The translations under genes and the position numbers were made by a program. Positions 43,622-52,804 of a stretch of DNA of 64,000 nucleotides are shown here, in pieces. Under the pieces are notes generated by a model that ran no database searches, had not been told where the DNA came from, and saw only the letters and a program-made list of their open reading frames with translations. Within the stretch, counting starts at the first letter, position 1, and every line of letters starts with the position of its first letter. Source of the DNA: Sinomicrobium weinanense (lineage in GTDB: Bacteria > Bacteroidota > Bacteroidia > Flavobacteriales > Flavobacteriaceae); NCBI RefSeq assembly GCF_018863395.1, contig NZ_JAHKRR010000002.1, positions 434,001 through 498,000 on the forward strand, in the 5' to 3' direction.

Positions 43622-46183
43622 TTGAAAACGCTGACCACAAAAATAGCGGTAATCTTTTTAATACTGTCTATGGCTTCCTGTAATACGGTAAAAAGGGTGA
43701 ATGACGACAAGCTGCTTTTAACCAAAAACAACATTTATGTGAACGGGGAAAAAGAACAGAGAGAAACCGTGCGCAATCTCATATCCCAGCATCCCAACAG
43801 CTCCCTGCTTGGTTTTAACCTCAAACTCCATATCTACAACCTGGCAACTCCAAAGCCCGATTCTTCTTTCCAGGCCTGGCTGTACCGTAAGGAAAAAAGG
43901 GAACAACGCCTCAACCGTCTGCTGTCCAGGAAACAGGTTATCGAACTGGGCAAGTCCGTAGCGGGTTTTAACAAATGGCTGAAGGAAACGGGAGAGGCTC
44001 CTGTCGTTATCAATAAATCCAAGGCAGAAAAGTCCAGGGAACGCCTCAACCTGTACTACAACAGCAAGGGTTATTTTAACAACACGGTCACATATTCCGT
44101 AGATACCGTTCCGAAAAAGAAAAAACGCGGAGAAGTGAACTATGAGGTCACTACGGGAAAACCCTATTTCCTGGACAGTATCACCACAAAAATCGAATCT
44201 GAAGATATCGACTCCATCTATTCCCGTTACAATTCCCGCATGCTGATAAAGGAAGGTGAACAGTTCGACCTCTCCCATTTCGAAGGCGAAAGGGAGCGTA
44301 TCAATTCCATTCTCATCAATTCCGGAATATATCAGTTTCAACCCAATTCCTCGATACGTTTCAACGTTTTAAGGGATACCCTGACTGCCAATGAAGATTA
44401 CAAGATGCCGGTAGAAATAGAAATTGACAACCGTCATGAAAGGGTCGGCGATTCCTTACAGGAAATGCCCTATAAAATACACCGTATTAATAAGGTAAAC
44501 ATTTTTGCCGACTATACCTTTGGTTTGGACAAGGAAGCCCTCGACTCTGTGACCTACGATAATTTTACCATCTATTACAAAGACAAGCTGCGTTACAAAC
44601 CCAAGGCGCTGACCGATGCCGTGGCCATTACCCCGGAAAACATCTATCGCGAAATAGACCGGACCCGGACCTATCGGCAGATCAGCAGCCTCAATACCTT
44701 TAAATACCCGAACATCGAATACCTCTATGCCAACGATAGTGACGACCGGCTCAATACCAACATATACCTTACGCACAGGCCAAAATTTTCCCTGGGGCTC
44801 AACACCGACATATCGCACTCCAATATCCAGGATATCGGTATTTCCTTCAGTACATCCCTGATAAGCAGAAACGTTTTCCGGGGGGCGGAGACCCTGGAAG
44901 TCTCGGTCCGGGGGACCGTAGGGTCGTCACGGGATGCCAGCAATCCGAAAGACAGATTTTTCAATATTTCAGAATTCGGGGGAGACATCAGGCTCAATTT
45001 TCCCCGTATATTCTTCTTTTTTGATACGCGTAAATACATCCCCAAATACATGCTGCCCGAGACACGGATGTCCGTGGGAAGCTCATTTCAGAAAAACATA
45101 GGCCTGGACAAGCAGAGTTTCAATACCATCCTGAGGTATAACTGGACACCTTCTTACCAGAAAAAGCATACCTTCGAACTGATGAACATTGAGTTTATCC
45201 GGAATTTGAACGTCGACAGATACTTCACGGTATACCAAAACAGCTACGGAAGATTAAACGATATAGCACAGGAATACGATGTGGACCCCTCCTATTTTAA
45301 CGAGGACGGCAACCTGCTTATTCCGGAAGGCACAAATCAGTTTATCCGGGAAGCCCGGGAAGGGGGCATCAGCGGATTAACCCCCGGTACGGACGACTTC
45401 CGGACCGTATCGAGTATAGAAGAACGCCGTAGGAGGCTCAGTGCCAACAACCTTATTTTCGCTTCCAACTTTACCTTTACAAAAAACACCCGGCGGGGGG
45501 CCAGTGACAATACCTTTTCTCAATTCAAGGCTAAACTGGAAACCGCTGGTAATTTCCTGTCTGCCGTTTCCAATTTCATCGAGTTCGACAAAAATGAGGA
45601 CGGTAAGAAAATGATCTTTGACGTGCAGTATTCCCAATATGTAAAAACCGAGCTCGACTTTATAAAACACTGGGCAGTATCGCGCCGGAACATTATTGCT
45701 TTCCGCAGCTTTTTCGGTTTTGCTATTCCGTATGGAAATGCTTCCAACATTCCCTTCTCCAGAAGTTATTTTGCCGGGGGAACCAATGACAACCGGGCCT
45801 GGCAGGCTTATTCCCTGGGCCCCGGAAGAACCGACGCCCGGAACGATTTTAACGAAGCCAACCTGAAGATAGCCCTGAACCTGGAATATCGCTTTAACAT
45901 TATGGGTAGCCTCAACGGCGCGTTCTTTGCCGACGCCGGAAATATATGGAACGCCCTCGACGATGTTACGGACGAAGATGCTACTTTCACCGGTTTTTCG
46001 TCCCTGAAAGATATTGCACTGGGTACAGGCTTCGGGATACGTTACGATTTCGGGTTCTTTGTTATCCGGGTCGATACCGGCTTCAAGACCTATGATCCCG
46101 CCGAAAGGATGTCCAGACGCTGGTTTCATGACTATAATTTTAGTAACGCAGTATATAATATAGGTATCAACTATCCTTTTTAA
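43622..46183 (+). CDS. tamL: TamL-like BamA/TamA family outer-membrane lipoprotein
   Basis: The 853-aa protein starts at TTG (43622), which gives a lipoprotein signal (AVIFLILSMASCNT). POTRA-like repeats follow (residues about 25-330, RERLNLYYNSKGYFNNTVTY) and a C-terminal 16-strand BamA-type barrel (about 380-853), ending VYNIGINYPF. The lipidated TamA homologue of Bacteroidota is called TamL and works with TamB in envelope assembly; tamB is not in the window. The surroundings are housekeeping genes. Confidence 0.85.
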   Translation: MKTLTTKIAVIFLILSMASCNTVKRVNDDKLLLTKNNIYVNGEKEQRETVRNLISQHPNSSLLGFNLKLHIYNLATPKPDSSFQAWLYRKEKREQRLNRLLSRKQVIELGKSVAGFNKWLKETGEAPVVINKSKAEKSRERLNLYYNSKGYFNNTVTYSVDTVPKKKKRGEVNYEVTTGKPYFLDSITTKIESEDIDSIYSRYNSRMLIKEGEQFDLSHFEGERERINSILINSGIYQFQPNSSIRFNVLRDTLTANEDYKMPVEIEIDNRHERVGDSLQEMPYKIHRINKVNIFADYTFGLDKEALDSVTYDNFTIYYKDKLRYKPKALTDAVAITPENIYREIDRTRTYRQISSLNTFKYPNIEYLYANDSDDRLNTNIYLTHRPKFSLGLNTDISHSNIQDIGISFSTSLISRNVFRGAETLEVSVRGTVGSSRDASNPKDRFFNISEFGGDIRLNFPRIFFFFDTRKYIPKYMLPETRMSVGSSFQKNIGLDKQSFNTILRYNWTPSYQKKHTFELMNIEFIRNLNVDRYFTVYQNSYGRLNDIAQEYDVDPSYFNEDGNLLIPEGTNQFIREAREGGISGLTPGTDDFRTVSSIEERRRRLSANNLIFASNFTFTKNTRRGASDNTFSQFKAKLETAGNFLSAVSNFIEFDKNEDGKKMIFDVQYSQYVKTELDFIKHWAVSRRNIIAFRSFFGFAIPYGNASNIPFSRSYFAGGTNDNRAWQAYSLGPGRTDARNDFNEANLKIALNLEYRFNIMGSLNGAFFADAGNIWNALDDVTDEDATFTGFSSLKDIALGTGFGIRYDFGFFVIRVDTGFKTYDPAERMSRRWFHDYNFSNAVYNIGINYPF

Positions 46184-46330
46184 AGGAGTTTGGGAGTTGA
46201 GGAGTTATTGAGGCGCCGGATAAGTTGAAGATATCGTGAGTCTCCAGACTTGCGGCAGCTAACACTCAAAACTTATATTTTTCAACTCCAGGACTCCAGA
46301 ACTTCAGGACTCCAGGACTTCCCTACTCTA
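46184..46330. repeat. Inverted GGAGTTNNGG / CCAGGACTCC word repeat
   Basis: GGAGTTTGGGAGTTGAGGAG on the left is answered by AACTCCAGGACTCCAG and CAGGACTCCAGGACTTCC on the right, again an inverted design. No coding frame is present. Confidence 0.6.
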
Positions 46331-46354
46331 AGGACCACTAATTTACATCCATAA

Positions 46355-46388
46355 TTTGGGAATTAGCCGTCTAATTTTATTACTTTTG
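46355..46388 (+). promoter_or_regulatory. Promoter of fbaA
   Basis: TTTG (46355-46358) and TACTTTTG (46381-46388) are spaced by 22 bp and match the Bacteroidota -33/-7 pattern. The start codon follows 38 bp later. Confidence 0.65.
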
Positions 46389-46426
46389 CTCTTTACTAAC
46401 TTTCAAATTCTGGAAAACTTAAAACT

Positions 46427-47494
46427 ATGAGTCACAACATTAAGCCCGGGGTAGCCACCGGAGATGAAGTACAGGAGATCTTTGCATATGCAAAAAGCAA
46501 GGGGTTCGCCCTGCCAGCTGTAAATGTAATTGGTTCGGACAGTATTAATGGTGTATTGGAAACGGCAGCAGCATTGAATTCTCCGGTTATCCTTCAATTT
46601 TCGAACGGAGGTGCCCAGTTCAATGCCGGCAAGGGGCTTTCCAACGACGGACAGAAAGCCGCCATACTCGGCGCCGTTGCAGGGGCTAAACATGTTCATG
46701 AACTGGCAGAAGCATATGGCGCTACCGTGATCCTGCATACAGACCACTGTGCCAAAAAACTACTGCCGTGGATAGACGGGCTGCTGGATGCCAGCGAAAA
46801 GCACTATGCAGAAACCGGAAAACCACTGTTCAGCTCGCATATGATAGACCTCTCGGAAGAGCCGATAGAAGAAAATATAGAGATCAGCAAAAAATATCTC
46901 GCCCGTATGAGCAAAATGGGAATGACTCTCGAAATAGAACTGGGAGTTACCGGAGGTGAAGAAGACGGTGTGGACAATACCGATATAGATTCGTCCAAAC
47001 TTTACACCCAACCCGAAGAAGTGGCCTATGCATATGAAGAGCTGATGAAGATCAGCCCTAAATTTACCATAGCTGCCGCTTTCGGTAACGTACATGGTGT
47101 TTACAAACCAGGAAACGTAAAGCTCACTCCCAAAATACTGAAAAATTCCCAGGAATACGTATCCGGCAAATACAATGTACCGGAGAACAGCATCGATTTT
47201 GTTTTCCACGGAGGGTCGGGTTCCACACTGGAAGAGATCAGGGAGGCCATAGGTTATGGTGTAATAAAAATGAATATAGACACCGACCTCCAATACGCTT
47301 TCCTCGAAGGAGTAAGGGATTATGTTCAGGGTAAAAAAGACTATCTCCAGGCACAGATCGGAAATCCCGAAGGCGCAGACCAGCCCAACAAAAAATATTA
47401 CGACCCCAGGGTATGGCTTCGCGAAGGAGAAAAGACCTTTGGTGCCAGGCTGAAAAAAGCGTTTGAAGATCTGAATAACATCAACACTTTATAG
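46427..47494 (+). CDS. fbaA: Class II fructose-bisphosphate aldolase
   Basis: The 355-aa zinc aldolase splits fructose-1,6-bisphosphate into dihydroxyacetone phosphate and glyceraldehyde-3-phosphate in glycolysis. Visible marks are FALPAVNVIG near residue 25, the zinc-binding LHTDHCAKKLLPW near 108, ELGVTGGEEDGVDN near 175, VHGVYKPGNVKL with a metal histidine near 225, and VFHGGSGS near 265. The length is that of the E. coli-type class IIA enzyme. It has its own promoter and is followed by accD after 119 bp. Confidence 0.97.
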   Translation: MSHNIKPGVATGDEVQEIFAYAKSKGFALPAVNVIGSDSINGVLETAAALNSPVILQFSNGGAQFNAGKGLSNDGQKAAILGAVAGAKHVHELAEAYGATVILHTDHCAKKLLPWIDGLLDASEKHYAETGKPLFSSHMIDLSEEPIEENIEISKKYLARMSKMGMTLEIELGVTGGEEDGVDNTDIDSSKLYTQPEEVAYAYEELMKISPKFTIAAAFGNVHGVYKPGNVKLTPKILKNSQEYVSGKYNVPENSIDFVFHGGSGSTLEEIREAIGYGVIKMNIDTDLQYAFLEGVRDYVQGKKDYLQAQIGNPEGADQPNKKYYDPRVWLREGEKTFGARLKKAFEDLNNINTL

Positions 47495-47498
47495 CAAA

Positions 47499-47600
47499 TT
47501 AAGTTATCAGGGTATTCAGTTATTGGCCCCCGTTGCGGGGAATGCTGTTATAAAGCAACGCAATAATCGAATACCCCGGTAACCTTGATGATCCAGTAAC
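47499..47600. repeat. Inverted GTTATC/GGTAAC word repeat between fbaA and accD
   Basis: GTTATCAGGGTATTCAGTTA on the left is loosely mirrored by CGAATACCCCGGTAACC and CCAGTAACC on the right. Part of the same class of intergenic inverted repeats seen at five other sites. Confidence 0.5.
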
Positions 47601-47613
47601 CAAAAAATAAAAT

Positions 47614-48471
47614 ATGGCTTGGTTTAAACGAAAAGAAAAAGGTATCCAAACCTCTACGGAAGAAAAGAAAGACACTCCCAAAGGACTTTGGTATAAGTCT
47701 CCCACAGGGAAAATTGTCGGGGCGGAAGAACTGGAAAAAAATTTTTACGTCAGTCCGGAAGACGACTACCACGTGAGGATAGGAAGCAAGGAATACTTCT
47801 CCATTCTTTTTGACGACAACAAGTTCGAAGAACTCAACCCCAACCTTACCTCCAAAGATCCGCTGAAGTTTGTAGATACCAAAAAATATACAGACCGTCT
47901 CAAGGAAGCCCAGGAAAAGACCAAACTCAAAGACGCCGTTCGTACGGCTGTCGGTAAGTCCATGGGAAAAGAACTGGTCATTGCTTCTATGGACTTTGCC
48001 TTTATCGGAGGATCCATGGGAAGCGTGGTAGGAGAAAAGATCGCCAGGGCCATTGATCATTCCATAAAAAAGAAGATCCCCTTCCTGATGATCTCCAAAT
48101 CGGGAGGAGCCAGGATGATGGAAGCCGCCCTGTCCCTGATGCAACTGGCCAAGACCTCCGCCAAACTGGCGCAACTGGCCGAAGCGCGTATCCCCTATAT
48201 TTCCCTGTGTACCGATCCCACCACGGGAGGTACTACCGCTTCTTATGCCATGCTCGGTGATATCAACATCGCCGAACCCGGTGCATTGATCGGATTTGCA
48301 GGGCCAAGGGTAGTTAAAGAAGCTACCGGACAGGACCTGCCCGAAGGATTTCAGACTTCCGAATTTTTGCAGGAACACGGGTTCCTGGATTTTATTTCCC
48401 ACCGAAAAGACCTTAAAAAGAACATAAACCTCTACCTGGACCTGATCCAGAACCAGGAGGTGCGAAATTAG
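47614..48471 (+). CDS. accD: Acetyl-CoA carboxylase carboxyltransferase subunit beta, without zinc ribbon cysteines
   Basis: The 285-aa protein is the beta half of the carboxyltransferase that makes malonyl-CoA for fatty acid synthesis. Core marks are [20 protein letters not shown] near residue 155, [19 protein letters not shown] near 200 and [14 protein letters not shown] near 220. In most bacteria the N-terminus carries four zinc-binding cysteines; here the equivalent segment ([11 protein letters not shown] and [10 protein letters not shown]) has none. The rest of the protein is intact, and loss of the ribbon appears common in flavobacterial AccD as I recall it. The partner accA is not in the window. 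Confidence 0.95.
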   Translation: MAWFKRKEKGIQTSTEEKKDTPKGLWYKSPTGKIVGAEELEKNFYVSPEDDYHVRIGSKEYFSILFDDNKFEELNPNLTSKDPLKFVDTKKYTDRLKEAQEKTKLKDAVRTAVGKSMGKELVIASMDFAFIGGSMGSVVGEKIARAIDHSIKKKIPFLMISKSGGARMMEAALSLMQLAKTSAKLAQLAEARIPYISLCTDPTTGGTTASYAMLGDINIAEPGALIGFAGPRVVKEATGQDLPEGFQTSEFLQEHGFLDFISHRKDLKKNINLYLDLIQNQEVRN

Positions 48472-48480
48472 GCAGGCCCA

Positions 48481-48506
48481 TAGGGGTGCCATGCATCGCA
48501 CCCCTA
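48481..48506. repeat. Palindrome TAGGGGTGC...GCACCCCTA with ATGCAT centre
   Basis: Perfect 9-bp arms enclose CATGCATC, starting 9 bp after accD. A sister palindrome lies at 48576-48603. There is no T run directly behind, so it is not a classical terminator. Confidence 0.75.
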
Positions 48507-48557
48507 CCCTGTCCGAACCTTTTTTGCATAAAAAACAGATATTACAACTATTTACAT

Positions 48558-48565
48558 TATATTTG
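48558..48565 (+). promoter_or_regulatory. -7 box TATATTTG of rpsO
   Basis: TATATTTG fits TAnnTTTG and lies 73 bp before the rpsO start. No clear TTG at the -33 position is present. Confidence 0.45.
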
Positions 48566-48575
48566 CGCCCTGGTT

Positions 48576-48603
48576 GTAGGGTTACAATGCATTGCAACCC
48601 TAC
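48576..48603. repeat. 28-bp near-perfect palindrome GTAGGGTT...AACCCTAC with ATGCAT centre
   Basis: The two halves match except for one pair and share the CAATGCATTG core. It lies in the rpsO leader right behind the -7 box and could regulate rpsO, or be a dispersed repeat. Confidence 0.75.
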
Positions 48604-48637
48604 GGCAATACATAATAATCATTTAAACAATATTGGC

Positions 48638-48907
48638 ATGTATTTAACAAAAGAAGTTAAAGAGGACATTTTTAAAAAACACGGAGGATCTGAGAAGAAC
48701 ACCGGTTCTGCCGAAGGCCAGATCGCATTGTTCACGCACAGAATCTCTCACCTGACCGAGCACCTGAAAAGGAACCGCAAGGATTTCAATACCGAGCGTT
48801 CCCTGGTGAAACTGGTTGGGAAAAGAAGAAGCCTGCTCGATTATCTGAAGAAAAAAGACATCGAAAGATATCGTGCAATTGTAAAAGAATTAGGACTTAG
48901 AAAATAA
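48638..48907 (+). CDS. rpsO: 30S ribosomal protein S15
   Basis: The start is taken at MYLTKEVKED (89 aa), the usual S15 length; the longer frame running back to 48491 reads through the leader palindromes and is not coding. Visible marks are GSAEGQIALFTHRISHLTEHL and HRKDF-like NRKDFNTERSL, and RRSLLDYLKKKDIERY. S15 binds 16S rRNA early in 30S assembly. It is followed by a terminator and then pnp, the classical rpsO-pnp order. Confidence 0.97.
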   Translation: MYLTKEVKEDIFKKHGGSEKNTGSAEGQIALFTHRISHLTEHLKRNRKDFNTERSLVKLVGKRRSLLDYLKKKDIERYRAIVKELGLRK

Positions 48908-48912
48908 TTCTG

Positions 48913-48938
48913 AAAGAGGCCTCTGTGCCTCTTTTTTT
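48913..48938 (+). terminator. Terminator or attenuator between rpsO and pnp
   Basis: AAAGAGGC pairs with GCCTCTTT around a 6-base loop and a run of T follows. It should end most rpsO transcripts before pnp. Confidence 0.8.
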
Positions 48939-49101
48939 GTTTTATTTTGTCTGGTTTTGCACCGGACACATAATGTGGCAATAGACCAATTGGCACATTG
49001 TATAATCAGGGCGAAGTAATTTTCATTGGGTTAACTGCAACAACACAACAACCCCGTCAAAACAAGACGGAACCCTTTGTATAATTAATTAAAAAGAATT
49101 T

Positions 49102-51249
49102 ATGATTCCTGAAGTAAAAAAAGAAGTTATTGATTTGGGTGATGGCAGGACCATCTCCATAGAAACAGGAAAGCTGGCAAAACAAGCCCACGGGTCTGTT
49201 GTTGTACAAATGGGCAATGCAATGTTACTTTGTACCGTTGTATCGTCTTATAATGAAAGTACAATGGACTTCTTTCCATTGACCGTAGACTACAGAGAAA
49301 AATTTGCTGCTGCCGGCCGTTACCCGGGCGGGTTCTTTAAAAGAGAAGCCAGGCCCAGTGACAGGGAGATCTTAACGATGCGGATCGTGGATCGTGTATT
49401 GCGGCCGCTATTCCCGTCCGATTATAAGACGGAAACCCAGGTAATGATCCAGTTGATGTCTCACGATGATGACGTTATGCCCGATGCCTTAGCCGGCCTG
49501 GCGGCATCAACAGCCATTCAATTATCTGATATCCCTTTCGAATGTGCCATTTCTGAGGTACGTGTAGGTAGAATAAACGGTGAGTTTGTCCTCAACCCCA
49601 GCCGCGAACAATTATCAGAGTCTGATATTGACATGATCATTGGTGCTTCTGCAGATTCTGTAATGATGGTAGAAGGTGAAATGAAAGAAATCTCCGAAGA
49701 AGAAATGGCAGATGCCATTCAGTTCGCTCACGAGGCCATCAAGGTTCAGTGTGAGGCCCAGTTACGACTGGCGGAGGCTTTCGGTAAAAAACCTACAAGG
49801 GAATACAACCCTGCAAAAACGGACGAGGCCATCGCTGATAAAGTACGCGAAGCGGCATACCAGAAAATATACGATATCGCAAAAAGCGGTTACAGCAAAA
49901 AGGAACGCGGCGAAGCATTTTCTGCAGTAAAAGACGAAGTATTGGCCCTCTTTAGTGAAGAAGAACTGGAAGAGAACGAAGGCCTTATCGTAGATTACTT
50001 CAAAAAGACCGAAAAAGAAGCCGTAAGAGAACTTACCCTTTCTGAAGGCATTCGTTTAGACGGAAGAAAGACCAATGAGATCCGTCCCATCTGGTGTGAA
50101 GTAAATTACCTGCCCTCTGTTCACGGTTCTGCGATCTTTACCAGGGGAGAAACACAGGCACTTGCAACGGTAACACTGGGAACTTCCAGAGAAGCCAATA
50201 TTATCGACCTGCCGACACACCAGGGCGAAGAGAACTTCTACCTGCACTATAACTTCCCTCCTTTCTGTACCGGTGAAGCCTACCCGATAAGAGGTACTTC
50301 CCGTCGTGAGATCGGTCACGGAAACCTGGCACAACGTGCATTAAAAGGGATGATCCCCGAAGAAAATCCTTACACCGTCCGCGTAGTTTCGGAAGTACTG
50401 GAATCTAACGGTTCTTCTTCCATGGCCACAGTGTGTGCCGGAACTATGGCTCTTATGGATGCAGGTATCCAGATGAAAAAACCGGTATCCGGTATAGCCA
50501 TGGGACTTATTTCCGACGGAGAACGCCATGCGGTATTGTCCGATATCCTGGGAGACGAAGACCACCTGGGAGACATGGACTTTAAAGTAACCGGAACTGC
50601 CGATGGAATTACGGCCTGCCAGATGGATATAAAAGTAAAAGGACTGCCTTATGATATATTGGTACAGGCCTTAAAACAAGCCCGTGAAGGCCGTTTGCAT
50701 ATCCTTGGAAAACTTACGGATGCCATTGCTCAGCCCAATGCAGAAGTAAAACCTCACGCTCCAAAAATTGTTACCAGAACAATTCCGGGAGAATTTATCG
50801 GCGCCCTGATCGGCCCTGGTGGAAAAGTGATCCAGGAATTACAGAAAGCTACGGACACGACCATTGTTATCAACGAAGTCGATGAAGAAGGTATTGTTGA
50901 AATCCTGGGAACCAATCAGGATGGTATCGATGCTGTTTTAGCAAAAATAGATGCTTTACTGTTCAAACCGGAAGTCGGTAAGGTATATGAAGTAAAAGTG
51001 ATTAAAATGCTCGATTTCGGTGCTGTTGTAGAATTTACCGCGGCTCCAGGAAACGAGGTATTGCTGCATGTATCTGAACTGGCCTGGGAACGTACGGAAA
51101 ACGTATCTGATGTAGTTAATATGGGAGATGTCTTTGAAGTAAAATACTTCGGACTCGACCCCAGAACAAAAAAACCAAAAGTTTCCAAAAAAGCTCTCCT
51201 TCCAAGGCCTCAAAGACCGGAGAAGAAAGAAGCAAGACACAGGTCCTAA
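49102..51249 (+). CDS. pnp: Polyribonucleotide nucleotidyltransferase (PNPase)
   Basis: The 715-aa enzyme degrades RNA 3' to 5' with phosphate. Two RNase PH domains (residues about 10-220 and 315-545) flank a helical linker; the active core shows [28 protein letters not shown], then [29 protein letters not shown] and the acidic [19 protein letters not shown] domain (about 560-620, [21 protein letters not shown]) and an S1 domain (about 630-700, [20 protein letters not shown]) complete it. It lies behind rpsO as in many bacteria. A strong terminator follows. Confidence 0.98.
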   Translation: MIPEVKKEVIDLGDGRTISIETGKLAKQAHGSVVVQMGNAMLLCTVVSSYNESTMDFFPLTVDYREKFAAAGRYPGGFFKREARPSDREILTMRIVDRVLRPLFPSDYKTETQVMIQLMSHDDDVMPDALAGLAASTAIQLSDIPFECAISEVRVGRINGEFVLNPSREQLSESDIDMIIGASADSVMMVEGEMKEISEEEMADAIQFAHEAIKVQCEAQLRLAEAFGKKPTREYNPAKTDEAIADKVREAAYQKIYDIAKSGYSKKERGEAFSAVKDEVLALFSEEELEENEGLIVDYFKKTEKEAVRELTLSEGIRLDGRKTNEIRPIWCEVNYLPSVHGSAIFTRGETQALATVTLGTSREANIIDLPTHQGEENFYLHYNFPPFCTGEAYPIRGTSRREIGHGNLAQRALKGMIPEENPYTVRVVSEVLESNGSSSMATVCAGTMALMDAGIQMKKPVSGIAMGLISDGERHAVLSDILGDEDHLGDMDFKVTGTADGITACQMDIKVKGLPYDILVQALKQAREGRLHILGKLTDAIAQPNAEVKPHAPKIVTRTIPGEFIGALIGPGGKVIQELQKATDTTIVINEVDEEGIVEILGTNQDGIDAVLAKIDALLFKPEVGKVYEVKVIKMLDFGAVVEFTAAPGNEVLLHVSELAWERTENVSDVVNMGDVFEVKYFGLDPRTKKPKVSKKALLPRPQRPEKKEARHRS

Positions 51250-51278
51250 CTTAGTACCTGGATATTGGTATATAATTT

Positions 51279-51311
51279 ACACCCCCGGTTACAAATCGGG
51301 GGTGTTTTTTT
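51279..51311 (+). terminator. Intrinsic terminator of pnp
   Basis: ACACCCCCG (51279-51287) pairs perfectly with CGGGGGTGT (51297-51305), followed by a run of seven T. It starts 29 bp behind the pnp stop. Confidence 0.92.
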
Positions 51312-51446
51312 GTATATAATGACGTTATTTTGCCACAAAGCAGGTACAGAATTTCACAGAGCCTTGTTTAGAAATTAAAAGTATAACCCGATTTTTTTAT
51401 TTCCTCCTACCGGGGGGAGTGTGATTGCTGTACAAGACATAAATAA

Positions 51447-51709
51447 ACGTGAATAATGGATAAGCTCCAGGGAGCACAAACACTTCAAAATTACAACCTA
51501 TGTTTGAGATTTTTAAAAAGCTCCTCCCTTGAGACAAAGGGAGGTGGTCCCGATTTCAATCGGGATCGGAGGGTTTGAAAGCCCAGGCCACTGGAAAAAT
51601 ACAAAAGTTGGGGGTATGCCCAAGGTTTGGGCTTGGTCAAACTCCCCGTCCCGCAAGCGGGACACCCCTCTTCGTCTGAAGAGGGGAGCCCTTATCCATT
51701 ATTCACGTT
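51447..51709. mobile_element. 263-bp MITE-like element with 19-bp terminal inverted repeats
   Basis: AACGTGAATAATGGATAAG at 51447-51465 is repeated inverted at 51691-51709. Both sides are flanked by AAATA (51442-51446 and 51710-51714), a probable 5-bp target duplication. Inside are four strong hairpins, for example TCCCGATT-TCA-AATCGGGA-like and CCCCTCTTCGTCTGAAGAGGGG, and no gene. It is unrelated in ends to the element at 11020-11313. It occupies most of the gap 51250-51794. Confidence 0.75.
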
Positions 51710-51754
51710 AAATAACGTTAATTTCAATATTTGCTATTGCATTTATAAAAGTAC

Positions 51755-51772
51755 TTTCATAAATTTATGAAA
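51755..51772. promoter_or_regulatory. 18-bp palindrome, likely MarR operator
   Basis: TTTCATAAATTTATGAAA is a perfect palindrome 22 bp before the MarR-GNAT start codon, the usual place for MarR autoregulation. Confidence 0.6.
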
Positions 51773-51794
51773 CAACTTTTGTAAATACAATATT

Positions 51795-52745
51795 ATGCCG
51801 GACATTTTAGAACAACTTGGTTATTTAGCAGGTGCTTCAAGATTTAGAAGGATCAGTGAAAAACTTCATATAGACGGGGATAAAATATATAAGGATGCAG
51901 GAATTGACTTTAAAGCCAGCTGGTTTTCCGTATATTATGTACTAGCCAAAAGCAATGAACCGAAAACGGTTATGGAAATAACTTCTCAAATTGCTTTTTC
52001 GCATATAACCGTAAAAAACATCGTCAGGGAACTGGACAAAAAGGGCCTTATTGAAATTGCGGCCAATTCCAATGACAAGCGATCCAAACTTATTTCATTG
52101 TCTGACAGAGGGATTCTTTTATTAAATACATTACAGCCCCTATGGTTATCTTTCTCCGGGGCACTAGAAAAGGTCATGACCTCAGGGCATCCCGATATCA
52201 CCAATATTCTGAAAAGAATTGATACTGCGATCAACCTTACGCCGATCCACAAAATTGTATCCGATCCAAAATCACCATCTATAACTGTTATAGACTACAA
52301 ACCCGGTCTTAAAGAATATTTTTACAAACTTGCCGGTCCCTGGCTGCTGGGGGTTTTAAATGGTCAACTGGAAGAAGAGGACGAATTTACGCTAAAGAAC
52401 CCGGACCTTGCCTATCTCAGTAACGGGGGTTTCGTTTTCTATGCAAAATACGGCAATGAAATTGTGGGCTGTGTGGCATTAAAACGCCTTGACGACCATA
52501 CTTTTGAATTTGCAAAACTTTATATAGACCCCAATTACAGGAAATCGGGGATCGCCACAAAATTGATCGAAAGATGTATAACGAGGTGTGTGGAAAATGA
52601 GGCCACACAACTTTGGCTTCAAACTACATTAAGCATGCCCCAGGCTCATAAACTCTATTACAAACTCGGATTCCTTGATAAAAAGGCCCCGGCACAGATG
52701 GCAGTGCTTAAACGGACAGAAAAGATCATGTGCCTTGACTTTTGA
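51795..52745 (+). CDS. MarR-type regulator fused to a GNAT acetyltransferase
   Basis: The 316-aa protein has a MarR winged helix (residues about 40-140, MEITSQIAFSHITVKNIVRELDKKGLIEI, then DKRSKLISLSDRG with the wing) and a C-terminal GNAT domain (about 165-310, NEIVGCVALKRLDD, LYIDPNYRKSGIATKLIERC with the acetyl-CoA loop, and ANxLYxKLGF-like AHKLYYKLGFLDKKA). Such fusions are known in several phyla; the acetylated compound is usually unknown. A perfect palindrome in front of the start suggests self-repression. It is monocistronic; the GH3 gene converges on it. Confidence 0.93.
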   Translation: MPDILEQLGYLAGASRFRRISEKLHIDGDKIYKDAGIDFKASWFSVYYVLAKSNEPKTVMEITSQIAFSHITVKNIVRELDKKGLIEIAANSNDKRSKLISLSDRGILLLNTLQPLWLSFSGALEKVMTSGHPDITNILKRIDTAINLTPIHKIVSDPKSPSITVIDYKPGLKEYFYKLAGPWLLGVLNGQLEEEDEFTLKNPDLAYLSNGGFVFYAKYGNEIVGCVALKRLDDHTFEFAKLYIDPNYRKSGIATKLIERCITRCVENEATQLWLQTTLSMPQAHKLYYKLGFLDKKAPAQMAVLKRTEKIMCLDF

Positions 52746-52804
52746 GGAATGTTATCCTGCAAAGCTTCAACCCGGTGGTTTGCCGAACCCGGCTTATATT
52801 ACAG

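Noticed and set aside
48491-48637. N-terminal extension of S15
   Set aside because: The extension reads through two palindromes and a -7 box, and standard S15 begins at MYLTKEV.
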